Part shown: positions 17,584-24,946 of the stretch, piece after piece
Numbering within the stretch: the first letter of the stretch is position 1
How the letters are laid out: each line of letters starts with the position of its first letter
Assembly: GCA_044361595.1 (NCBI GenBank)
Contig: JBIKIN010000003.1
Span: 1 to 64,000 of the forward strand
Origin: Pseudopedobacter sp044361595
Lineage (GTDB): Bacteria > Bacteroidota > Bacteroidia > Sphingobacteriales > Sphingobacteriaceae
Length of the DNA stretch: 64,000 bases
Reading direction: 5' to 3'
Notes under the pieces: generated by a model
The model's database searches: none
Told to the model about the DNA's origin: nothing
The model's input: only the letters and a program-made list of their open reading frames with translations
Position numbers and translations under genes: made by a program

Positions 17584-20274
17584 TTACAAAGCGCTCAATG
17601 TAGCTTCTAAAGACTTAATCTTAGCCTCAGCATCTGCTTTTTTATTCTGCTCGTTAGCAACAATTTCAGGTTTAGCATTTTGTACAAAACGCTCATTTGC
17701 CAATTTAGCATTTACCGATTTTAAAAAGCCTTGTAAGTATTCAATTTCTTTCTGAATGTTTTCTTTTTCTGCCTCTACATCAATATTTCCTGCTAAAGGA
17801 ATAAAAAACTCGTCTATACCAGCCATAAAATTAGCTGCACCTTTCAATTGCTCGTTAACCAAACTAAACTCGCTAATATTAGCCAGTTTAGCTATAATGG
17901 TAGTAAAATCCTCAAATTGGATTTCAGAATTTATTTTGTAGGATAACTGCAAAGCATCTTTTGGCGAAATTTGTTTCGTATTTCTAACGTTTCTAATTTC
18001 AGACACAATTTGCTTCACCTGCTCTACATGTTTCAACAATTGCTCATCTACTACTACCGAGTCATTCACTTGGGCAACAATACAACAATCTAAATCTTGC
18101 CTTTTCCCAAACAAATCATCATGCCATAATTCTTCAGTGATAAATGGCGTAAATGGATGTAAAAGTTTCAAAATTTGCTCAAAAAATTGAACTGTAGCTA
18201 CATAAGTTTCTGCATCAATGGGTTGCTGATAAGCTGGTTTTACCATCTCCAAGTACCAAGCACAGAAATCGTCCCATACCAATTTGTAAGTAGCCATTAA
18301 AGCTTCAGATAAACGGTATTGAGAAAAATTATTTTCTATTTCGGCTAAAGCCTGATTAAATCTATTACTAAACCAATTGATAGTAGTTTGATTAGGGTTA
18401 GCTAAATTTCCATCAACTTCCCATCCTTTTACTAAACGGAAAGCATTCCAAATTTTATTAGCAAAGTTCCTTCCTTGTTCACAGCTAGATTCATCAAACA
18501 TGATATCGTTACCTGCCGGCGAGCATAACAACATCCCTACCCTAACGCCGTCTGCACCATATTTCTCTATTAAATCTAACGGATCAGGAGAATTACCCAA
18601 AGATTTAGACATCTTTCTACCCAATTTATCCCTAACAATACCAGTTAAATACACATTTTTAAAAGGTATTTCGCCTCTAAACTCGTGGCCAGCCATAATC
18701 ATCCTAGCAACCCAAAAGAATAGAATTTCTGGGGCAGTCACCAAATCATTAGTCGGGTAATAATAATTAATATCGGCATTTCCTTTTGCTTCTGGGTTAC
18801 CGCAAACCGTAGGATCGAAAACGGAAATTGGCCATAACCACGATGAAAACCAAGTATCAACTACGTCTTCGTCCTGCTTTAAATCAGAAAGTTGAAGGTT
18901 TTGAGTTGAAGGCTTAAGGTTAAACTGGATTAAAGCTTCTTCGGCGGTTTTTGCCACCACAACTTCGCCATTAGGCGCATACCAAGCCGGAATTTGCTGT
19001 CCCCACCAAAGCTGACGAGAAATACACCAATCCTTTACATTCTCCATCCAATGACGGTAAGTATTGATGAACTTATCAGGTATTAATTTTATATCTCCAT
19101 TATTTACATAATCCAAAGCCGGACCAGCCATTTCGCTCATCTTACAAAACCATTGCATAGAAAGTTTTGGTTCAATGGCCGCATCGGTACGCTCAGAAAA
19201 ACCAATCTGAGATTTATAATCTTCTACTTTTTCTAAATGCCCAGCTTCTTCTAGCATTTTAGCAATTTTCTTTCTTGCAATAAAACGCTCCTCTCCTACT
19301 AAAATCTCTGCCTTTTCGTTTAAAGTACCATCATCATTTAAAATATCAATTACTTGTAAATGATGCTTTTGACCTAATTCATAATCGTTTAAATCATGAG
19401 CAGGCGTAACCTTTAAACAACCTGTACCAAAATCCATGGTTACATACTCATCCAAAATCACCGGAATTTCTCTATTAATTAAAGGCACAAAAACCTTTTT
19501 CCCATGCAAATGAAAATATCTTTCATCATTAGGGTTCACACAAATAGCCGCATCAGCCATGATAGTTTCTGGGCGGGTGGTAGCAATAGTTAGATATTCA
19601 GATGTGAGATTTGAGATTTGAGACTCATCTGACTGCGGACTGCGGACTTCCGACTCTAAACTCAAAGCATATTTGATATAATATAACTTCTGGTTTACCT
19701 CTTTACGTATAACTTCCTCGTCAGAAACGGCAGTTAAACCCTTTGGGTCCCAGTTCACCATTCTCACGCCACGGTAAATTAAACCCTTTTTGTGTAAATG
19801 GATAAAAGTATCAATCACCGCTTCAGACATTGGCGCATCCATGGTAAAAGACGTACGGTCCCAATCGCAACTGGCACCTAATTTTTTCAATTGCTCTAAA
19901 ATAATGCCACCATATTTATCTTTCCACTCGTAAGCGTAGCCTAAAAATTCATCTCTACTAATGTCTTTTTTAGCAATTCCTCGCTCTTTCAGCATCGCAA
20001 CAACCTTTGCTTCAGTAGCAATAGAAGCATGATCAGTACCGGGTACCCAACAAGCATTCTTACCTTTCATCCTAGCTCTGCGTATCAAAACATCCTGAAT
20101 GGTATTGTTTAACATGTGCCCCATATGCAAAACACCTGTAACATTTGGAGGCGGAATCACAATCGTATATGGCTCTCTTTCATCTGGCACCGATTTAAAA
20201 AAATCGTTCTCCATCCAAAACTGATACCATTTGTCTTCTACTTCTTTGGGGTTATAGGTCTTCGCTAAACTCAT
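17584..20274 (-). CDS. valS: Valyl-tRNA synthetase
   Basis: An 896-residue class I synthetase charging tRNA-Val. Present are the HIGH-type motif in PPNVTGVLHMGHMLNN, the KMSKS motif in GRKMSKSLGN, the editing (CP1) domain with TIATTRPETIMADAAICVNP and DFGTGCLKVTPAHD, the anticodon-binding domain, and a C-terminal coiled coil (IQKEIEYLQGFLKSV...). In the editing domain, just before TIATTRPE, about 20 residues (SLESEVRSPQSDES and following) are encoded by repeat-like DNA at 19601-19663 and look inserted. A second suspicious stretch, NLKPSTQNLQLSDLK, comes from 18885-18935. A reverse-strand TATTTTTG box at 20300-20307 is a likely -7 element. Confidence 0.97.
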   Translation of the reverse strand: MSLAKTYNPKEVEDKWYQFWMENDFFKSVPDEREPYTIVIPPPNVTGVLHMGHMLNNTIQDVLIRRARMKGKNACWVPGTDHASIATEAKVVAMLKERGIAKKDISRDEFLGYAYEWKDKYGGIILEQLKKLGASCDWDRTSFTMDAPMSEAVIDTFIHLHKKGLIYRGVRMVNWDPKGLTAVSDEEVIRKEVNQKLYYIKYALSLESEVRSPQSDESQISNLTSEYLTIATTRPETIMADAAICVNPNDERYFHLHGKKVFVPLINREIPVILDEYVTMDFGTGCLKVTPAHDLNDYELGQKHHLQVIDILNDDGTLNEKAEILVGEERFIARKKIAKMLEEAGHLEKVEDYKSQIGFSERTDAAIEPKLSMQWFCKMSEMAGPALDYVNNGDIKLIPDKFINTYRHWMENVKDWCISRQLWWGQQIPAWYAPNGEVVVAKTAEEALIQFNLKPSTQNLQLSDLKQDEDVVDTWFSSWLWPISVFDPTVCGNPEAKGNADINYYYPTNDLVTAPEILFFWVARMIMAGHEFRGEIPFKNVYLTGIVRDKLGRKMSKSLGNSPDPLDLIEKYGADGVRVGMLLCSPAGNDIMFDESSCEQGRNFANKIWNAFRLVKGWEVDGNLANPNQTTINWFSNRFNQALAEIENNFSQYRLSEALMATYKLVWDDFCAWYLEMVKPAYQQPIDAETYVATVQFFEQILKLLHPFTPFITEELWHDDLFGKRQDLDCCIVAQVNDSVVVDEQLLKHVEQVKQIVSEIRNVRNTKQISPKDALQLSYKINSEIQFEDFTTIIAKLANISEFSLVNEQLKGAANFMAGIDEFFIPLAGNIDVEAEKENIQKEIEYLQGFLKSVNAKLANERFVQNAKPEIVANEQNKKADAEAKIKSLEATLSAL
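19601..19663 (-). repeat. Repeat-derived in-frame insertion inside valS
   Basis: The plus strand reads as TGAGATTTGAGATTTGAGACTC followed by ACTGCGG-ACTGCGG-ACTTCCG-ACTC. These are two types of short tandem unit otherwise typical of intergenic spacers here (compare 44225-44283). The length is a multiple of three and no stop arises, so valS remains readable. Confidence 0.7.
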
Positions 20275-20360
20275 ATAAACATTAAATTTTTAAGAAATGC
20301 AAAAATAGGGTTTCTGATTTATTATAGCGGTAAAACCTGATTTAAAAATTTGTAGAATTT

Positions 20361-20459
20361 GGACGTTTCCTCAATAGAAAAAATTGAGGTCGGGCTTTTT
20401 GTTCATACGCCTACAAGGCATTATGCTCGAGGCCGGTATCCACGTCAATCCCTAACGCC
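20361..20459 (-). repeat. Dispersed intergenic element, copy 1
   Basis: Member of the GCGTTA/ACGCCC family. Read on the reverse strand, it begins GGCGTTAGGGATTGACGTGG, contains GATACCGGCC and GCCTTGTAGGCGTATGAAC, and ends AACGTCC. The variable hairpin is CCTCAAT...ATTGAGG at 20369-20389. It lies in the 292-base spacer between valS and the CoA transferase gene and is closest in sequence to copy 2, which is inverted relative to it. Confidence 0.75.
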
Positions 20460-20520
20460 TTATCGCATGGCTCTTTATGATTAATATAAACCGTTAAAAC
20501 GGTTGCTTAAACGAAATACA

Positions 20521-20552
20521 ACATAGCCCATGGTTTAAATCATGGGCAATGT
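20521..20552. repeat. Hairpin after the CoA transferase gene
   Basis: ACAT-A-GCCCATG, an 8-base loop, CATGGGC-A-ATGT. The stem is 11 bp with one A/A mismatch and no clear T run. It may be a weak terminator or a dispersed palindrome. Confidence 0.5.
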
Positions 20553-20566
20553 TATTACAAAAAATC

Positions 20567-21220
20567 TCATAAAACCATTTCTGGCACATCACCTTCTACC
20601 ACTAATTTGCCATCAGTAGCATTCTTTATAGTTTCTATAGAAACACCCGGAGCTCTTTCTAATAAATAAAAAGCATTGTTTTTAACCTCGTAAACGCCTA
20701 ACTCAGTCACAATTTTTTTAACACAATTAACCCCAGTTAATGGTAACGAGCATCTTTTTAATAATTTAGACTCGCCATGCTTATTTACTTGCTGCATAGC
20801 TACAATAATATTTTTAGCCGATGCTACTAAATCCATAGCGCCACCCATTCCTTTCACCATTTTACCCGGAATTTTCCAATTAGCAATATCGCCGTTTTCA
20901 GAAACTTCCATAGCGCCTAAAATGGTTAAATCAACTTTTCCTGCTCTTATCATTCCAAAACTTAAGGCCGAATCGAAAGTTGAAGAACCCGGTAAAGTAG
21001 TGATGGTTTGCTTACCTGCATTGATTAAATCGGCATCTTCCTCTCCTTCTACAGGAAAAGGCCCCATGCCTAATAAACCATTTTCTGATTGTAATACTAC
21101 CGAAAGCCCCTCAGGAATATAATTAGCTACCAAAGTGGGTATACCAATCCCTAAGTTCACATACATTCCATCCTTTACTTCTCTAGCAATTCGTTTGGCA
21201 ATACCTTGTTTATCTAGCAT
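20567..21220 (-). CDS. scoB: 3-oxoacid CoA-transferase, subunit B
   Basis: A 217-residue beta subunit of a succinyl-CoA:3-oxoacid or acetoacetate CoA transferase. Visible: IGIPTLVANYIP, the active-site glutamate E46 in QSENGLLGMGPFP, and the LPGSSTFDSALSFGMIRAGKVDLTILG region. The C-terminal TGVNCVKKIVTELGVYEV and EGDVPE are typical. The enzyme needs subunit A. No subunit A gene is adjacent: the upstream spacer (21221-21402) holds no gene, and the next gene downstream is valS. So scoA must be elsewhere, or the subunit is unpaired. Start MLDKQGIAKRIA is standard. Confidence 0.93.
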   Translation of the reverse strand: MLDKQGIAKRIAREVKDGMYVNLGIGIPTLVANYIPEGLSVVLQSENGLLGMGPFPVEGEEDADLINAGKQTITTLPGSSTFDSALSFGMIRAGKVDLTILGAMEVSENGDIANWKIPGKMVKGMGGAMDLVASAKNIIVAMQQVNKHGESKLLKRCSLPLTGVNCVKKIVTELGVYEVKNNAFYLLERAPGVSIETIKNATDGKLVVEGDVPEMVL

Positions 21221-21402
21221 AATTGGTTTTTATTTTGGTTTTGGATAAAATTAAATCTTTATCCCGAGTTTTAAAAGTTTATGTTAATCTGTAACATTTT
21301 GTTTATGATTAATTTCAATAAACCCCATTTTTTTAGCTAATAATGATAGATTTTATAATTTTTGCGTTCTTAATATTTACATTTAACACATATTTGATCT
21401 AC

Positions 21403-22299
21403 ATGAAAAATACATTATTCTTATATACTATCTGTTTTATCTTCACTACTTCAAACGCTCAAATTACAGCAACCGTTAAAAACCCAACTAATCAGAAACC
21501 AATCCCTTATGTAAACATTTGGGTAGAGAATGAAAACATTGGCGTAACTGCCGATGAAAATGGAAAATTTAGCATTGCAGCACCAACAAACAGCAAATTA
21601 GTTTTTAATGCTTTGGGTTATGATGATAAAATAATGGAAGCATCAGCAATTGATGGAATAGTTTATCTGATACCTAAGGTTTTTGAGTTAAAAGAGGTAG
21701 TGGTTTCACCAGCTAAAAAAACGATTGAAAATAAGATTGGGACATTTAAATCAAAAGGTATCAATTCATTTTATGGAACTAGTGATAATTACCCTTACAT
21801 GGTTGCAAGGTATTATCCGAATGATTCAAAAAGTTTTGAAACACCATTTATAAAATCAATTATGCCATTTTGCAAAAGTGATATAAAAGATGCAAAGTTT
21901 AAAGTAAGAATATTCGAAGCAAAAGAAGATGGCTATCCTGGGGATGAGATAATAAATGAGACATTAATTGTAAATGTTAAAAAGGGATATTCAAAGCCAG
22001 TAATAGACTTATCCAGATACAACTTAAGCTTTCCTGAACATGGATTATTTGTAGGTTTAGAATTTATGCAATTAGAGAGTAACAAACACATTGTTACTGT
22101 TACTTATAAAGAAACTAATAAAAAGAAAAAACAGACTTTTTTAGAGCCCGCTTTTGGTACGATACAAGGAGAAAGTGATGAAAAAGAAACTTGGCGACTT
22201 TCAAAAGGTAAATGGTATAAATCTGATTGGTTTACTAATCAAGGACAAAGCGGAAGAGGGAAAGATTTATTAGCTATAGAACTAACTTTAACTAATTAA
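21403..22299 (+). CDS. Secreted carboxypeptidase-regulatory-like domain protein
   Basis: A 298-residue exported protein. Starting at 21403 gives a clean signal peptide (MKNTLFLYTICFIFTTSNAQ); a longer frame from 21343 adds a second hydrophobic stretch and is less likely. Residues about 20-95 form a CarbopepD_reg_2 beta-sandwich (ATVKNPTNQKPIPYVNIWVE, GVTADENGKFSI, LVFNALGYDDK), as found ahead of TonB receptors, followed by ELKEVVVSPAKK. There is no plug or barrel. The remaining 200 residues form a beta-rich domain of unknown function with the phrase VGLEFMQLES. Probably an outer-membrane-associated or periplasmic protein. Confidence 0.78.
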   Translation: MKNTLFLYTICFIFTTSNAQITATVKNPTNQKPIPYVNIWVENENIGVTADENGKFSIAAPTNSKLVFNALGYDDKIMEASAIDGIVYLIPKVFELKEVVVSPAKKTIENKIGTFKSKGINSFYGTSDNYPYMVARYYPNDSKSFETPFIKSIMPFCKSDIKDAKFKVRIFEAKEDGYPGDEIINETLIVNVKKGYSKPVIDLSRYNLSFPEHGLFVGLEFMQLESNKHIVTVTYKETNKKKKQTFLEPAFGTIQGESDEKETWRLSKGKWYKSDWFTNQGQSGRGKDLLAIELTLTN

Positions 22300-22308
22300 T
22301 TGCCCTCA

Positions 22309-22384
22309 TGTAGGGATACCCCTCGGGTTATCCTGTAATTATTGAAATATTAGTGAAAAGGATAATCCAAGGATTATCCCTACA
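22309..22384. repeat. Palindromic intergenic element, about 76 bp
   Basis: The ends are TGTAGGGATA and TATCCCTACA. The outer 25 bases of each side are inverted copies with five mismatches, and each arm can also fold alone (GGATA...TATCC type). The AT-rich centre is 26 bases. It lies directly after the carboxypeptidase-like gene, so it may also end transcription. It looks like a small MITE-like palindrome. Confidence 0.65.
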
Positions 22385-22424
22385 TAATTGTTTAATCAAT
22401 ATAATTTTATTCGATAGATAGGTA

Positions 22425-22517
22425 GCGTTAAGGATTGAAGTGGATACCGGCCATTGTGACTAATGCCTTGTGCAGTATGAACGTAAAGCCTGACCTTGTT
22501 TTTCACAAGGGAACGCC
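22425..22517 (+). repeat. Dispersed intergenic element, copy 2
   Basis: It begins GCGTTAAGGATTGAAGTGG, contains GATACCGGCC, GCCTTGTGCAGTATGAACG and ends GAACGCC. The variable hairpin is CCTTGT-TTTTC-ACAAGG. With the palindrome just before it, this explains most of the 346-base spacer ahead of the DEAD-box gene. Confidence 0.75.
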
Positions 22518-22572
22518 ATCACCCTCATAAATCATTATAAATCAATAGGTTTTATCACAATAATTCGCATTG

Positions 22573-22604
22573 GTTTGCTAATCTCACTTTTTAAACCTAC
22601 CTTT
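22573..22604 (+). promoter_or_regulatory. Promoter of the DEAD-box helicase gene
   Basis: TTTG (22573-22576), a 20-base spacer and TACCTTTG (22597-22604), an excellent Bacteroidota consensus. The start of transcription would be near 22610, about 36 bases ahead of the ATG. Confidence 0.75.
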
Positions 22605-22645
22605 GCGGCAAGTTTAGCAATGTTGCTATACTTATAAGTATAATC

Positions 22646-24601
22646 ATGAACCCATTCAATGAATTGGGAATCCGTGAAGATATTGTTAATGCGATAACCG
22701 AGTTAGGTTTTACATCACCAACTCCAATACAGGAAAGTGCCATTCCAGTTTTGTTATCAGGCAGCAACGATTTTGTCGGATTAGCCCAGACAGGAACCGG
22801 AAAGACCGCAGCATTTGGTCTTCCACTTTTAGAACTAATAGACTACAAGAAAAATTTCCCTCAAGCTTTAATTCTTTGCCCAACTCGCGAACTTTGTTTG
22901 CAAATAAGCAATGACATTAAAAATTATTCAAAAAACTTACCTAACGCAAGCGTAGTTGCGGTTTATGGTGGAGCAAACATTGTTAACCAACTACGTGATA
23001 TTAAAAAAGGCGTTCAGATTGTGGTAGCTACCCCTGGTAGAATGAAAGACATTTTGAACCGTAAAGCCATAGACTTTTCTCAAGTAGGTTTTGTTGTTTT
23101 AGACGAAGCTGATGAGATGTTAAACATGGGTTTTCAGGAAGATATTGATGATATTTTATCAACTACCCCTGCCACCAAAAAAACTTGGTTATTCTCGGCT
23201 ACCATGCCTCGTGAAGTGAGAGCAATTGCTCAAAACTACATGACCGACCCGAAAGAGTTGACTATGGGAACCAAAAACACAGGTAACGTAAACATCGAAC
23301 ACGAATATTATATAGTTAAAGCTAGAGATAAATACGCTGCCTTTAAACGTATTGTAGATTACAATCCAGATATTTTTGGAATTGTTTTTTGTCGTACCAA
23401 AATAGAAACACAAGAAATTGCAGAATCTTTAGTAAAAGATGGTTACAATGCTGACGCTTTACACGGAGATTTATCTCAACAACAACGTGATAAGGTAATG
23501 AAACGTTACCGCGACCGTAGCTTACAGTTGTTAATTGCAACTGATGTGGCTGCCCGTGGTATTGATGTGAATGATGTAACACACGTAATCAATTTCTCTT
23601 TACCAGATGAAATTGAAAACTATACTCACCGTAGTGGACGTACAGGAAGAGCTGGTAAAACCGGTATTTCTATTGCAATTATCAACTCAAGAGAAACTGG
23701 CAAAATACGCCAAATAGAAAAAACAATTGGTAAACAGTTTACTAAAGCTGAAGTACCTACTGGTTTTGATGTTGTTGAAAAACAATTATTTGGCTTAGTT
23801 CATAAAGTTCATAATGTAGAAGTTAACGATCAACAAATTGATCAATATCTTCCAAGAATTATGGATGAGTTTACTGATTTAAGTAAAGAAGATGTTATTA
23901 AGCGTTTTGTTTCTTTAGAATTTAACCGCTTTTTAGATTATTATAAAGGTGCTAGAGATTTAAATGCTAGTGCTGATGATAGAAGCGACCGTAAAGAACG
24001 TGGTGAGAGAGGCGAAAGAAGTGAGCGTGGAGAACGCGGTGGACGTGGTGGAACTAGTGAAGGTTTTACCCGTTTATTCATAAATTTAGGTGCAGTAGAT
24101 GATTTTACTAGAGGCGATTTATTAGGTTATATCTGTAATAATACTGGTATTACTGGAAGATCGGTAGGTAAGATTGATATGAAAGGTGTTTTCTCTTTCT
24201 TTGAAGTAGAAAGCGATTTAGTTAATAAAGTAACCGAAGCTTTTAAACCTATAGATTTTCACGGACGTGATGTAAGAATTGAAGTTTCTGGCGATGCTGG
24301 AAGTGGTGAAGGTGGTGGCGGCGAACGCAGAGAACGTAGCAGCGGTGGCGAGAGAAGAAGTAATGGCGGTGGCTACGGTGGCGGCGAAAGACGTAGCGGT
24401 GGCGGTAGCAGAGAGAGAAGTAGTGGTGGTTACGGTGGTGGCGAAAGACGCAGCAGTGGTGGCGGCGAACGTAGAGAAAGAACTGGTGGAAATAGCGGTG
24501 GTGGATTTAAAGATTTCTCGGGAAAACGCAGAGACGATAAAAAAGATGGTGGCGGTAGTAGAGGTGGATTTGGTGGTGGTGGCCGTCGCGGTGATAGATA
24601 A
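22646..24601 (+). CDS. deaD: DEAD-box RNA helicase with RGG-rich tail
   Basis: A 651-residue DEAD-box ATP-dependent RNA helicase of the CsdA/DeaD type, acting in ribosome assembly, RNA decay or cold adaptation. Motifs in order: Q motif (FTSPTPIQ), AQTGTGKT (47-54), PTRELC, VVLDEADEML, SATMP, and ARGIDVNDVTHVINF with HRSGRTGRAGKTG. After the helicase core come a DbpA-like RNA-binding domain (about 473-545, RLFINLGAVDDFTRGDLLGY) and a long Arg/Gly/Ser tail with repeated GGGERR and RSSGG units. The tail is compositionally repetitive and likely binds RNA or forms condensates (inference). It is monocistronic, with its own promoter and terminator. Confidence 0.93.
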   Translation: MNPFNELGIREDIVNAITELGFTSPTPIQESAIPVLLSGSNDFVGLAQTGTGKTAAFGLPLLELIDYKKNFPQALILCPTRELCLQISNDIKNYSKNLPNASVVAVYGGANIVNQLRDIKKGVQIVVATPGRMKDILNRKAIDFSQVGFVVLDEADEMLNMGFQEDIDDILSTTPATKKTWLFSATMPREVRAIAQNYMTDPKELTMGTKNTGNVNIEHEYYIVKARDKYAAFKRIVDYNPDIFGIVFCRTKIETQEIAESLVKDGYNADALHGDLSQQQRDKVMKRYRDRSLQLLIATDVAARGIDVNDVTHVINFSLPDEIENYTHRSGRTGRAGKTGISIAIINSRETGKIRQIEKTIGKQFTKAEVPTGFDVVEKQLFGLVHKVHNVEVNDQQIDQYLPRIMDEFTDLSKEDVIKRFVSLEFNRFLDYYKGARDLNASADDRSDRKERGERGERSERGERGGRGGTSEGFTRLFINLGAVDDFTRGDLLGYICNNTGITGRSVGKIDMKGVFSFFEVESDLVNKVTEAFKPIDFHGRDVRIEVSGDAGSGEGGGGERRERSSGGERRSNGGGYGGGERRSGGGSRERSSGGYGGGERRSSGGGERRERTGGNSGGGFKDFSGKRRDDKKDGGGSRGGFGGGGRRGDR

Positions 24602-24623
24602 TTGTAATTGATTATTTTTAAGA

Positions 24624-24657
24624 GGGTTTCAAATTAATTTTTGAAGCCCTTTTTTTT
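24624..24657 (+). terminator. Terminator after the DEAD-box gene
   Basis: GGGTTTCAAA pairs with TTTGAAGCCC (one G-T pair) across a short AT loop, followed by eight T (24650-24657). Confidence 0.85.
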
Positions 24658-24877
24658 GATTAAATTTTAAAAAAACGTTAATTATCTTGTCGAAAACAAT
24701 CCTGCTATTTGCTCAAATTGCAAAACTCGTTGATCAATTAACTTTGACCTAATACACGTTTTGTGTTATTACAGACCAATAAATTAAAATTATTGATGAA
24801 GATAATTGATGACAACGCCTCTAAAAAATGACGTGATAAAATCATGATAAAATTTTCTAAAATTTACCTTTATTTTA
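24658..24877. other. Upstream region of the TonB receptor gene
   Basis: The 345-base spacer between the helicase and receptor genes holds no ORF. At 24750-24771 lies an imperfect inverted repeat TAATACAC-GTTTT-GTGTTATTA (one-base bulge). It could be an operator of the receptor gene, about 130 bases upstream of its promoter. No riboswitch or Fur-like box is recognisable. Confidence 0.4.
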
Positions 24878-24909
24878 TTTGGATTTAATCTAAATAAGAT
24901 TTACGTTTG
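24878..24909 (+). promoter_or_regulatory. Promoter of the TonB-dependent receptor gene
   Basis: TTTG (24878-24881), a 20-base spacer and TACGTTTG (24902-24909). Transcription would start near 24915, giving a leader of about 32 bases. Confidence 0.75.
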
Positions 24910-24946
24910 CCGATATTATTTATAATTATTCTAAACAACAGTAAAA

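Noticed and set aside
23189..23582. Reverse ORFs inside the helicase gene
   Set aside because: Antisense of conserved helicase motifs; no independent support.
24279..24611. 110-codon ORF with alternating Val/Ala
   Set aside because: Frame-shifted reading of the RGG repeat tail of the DEAD-box helicase.
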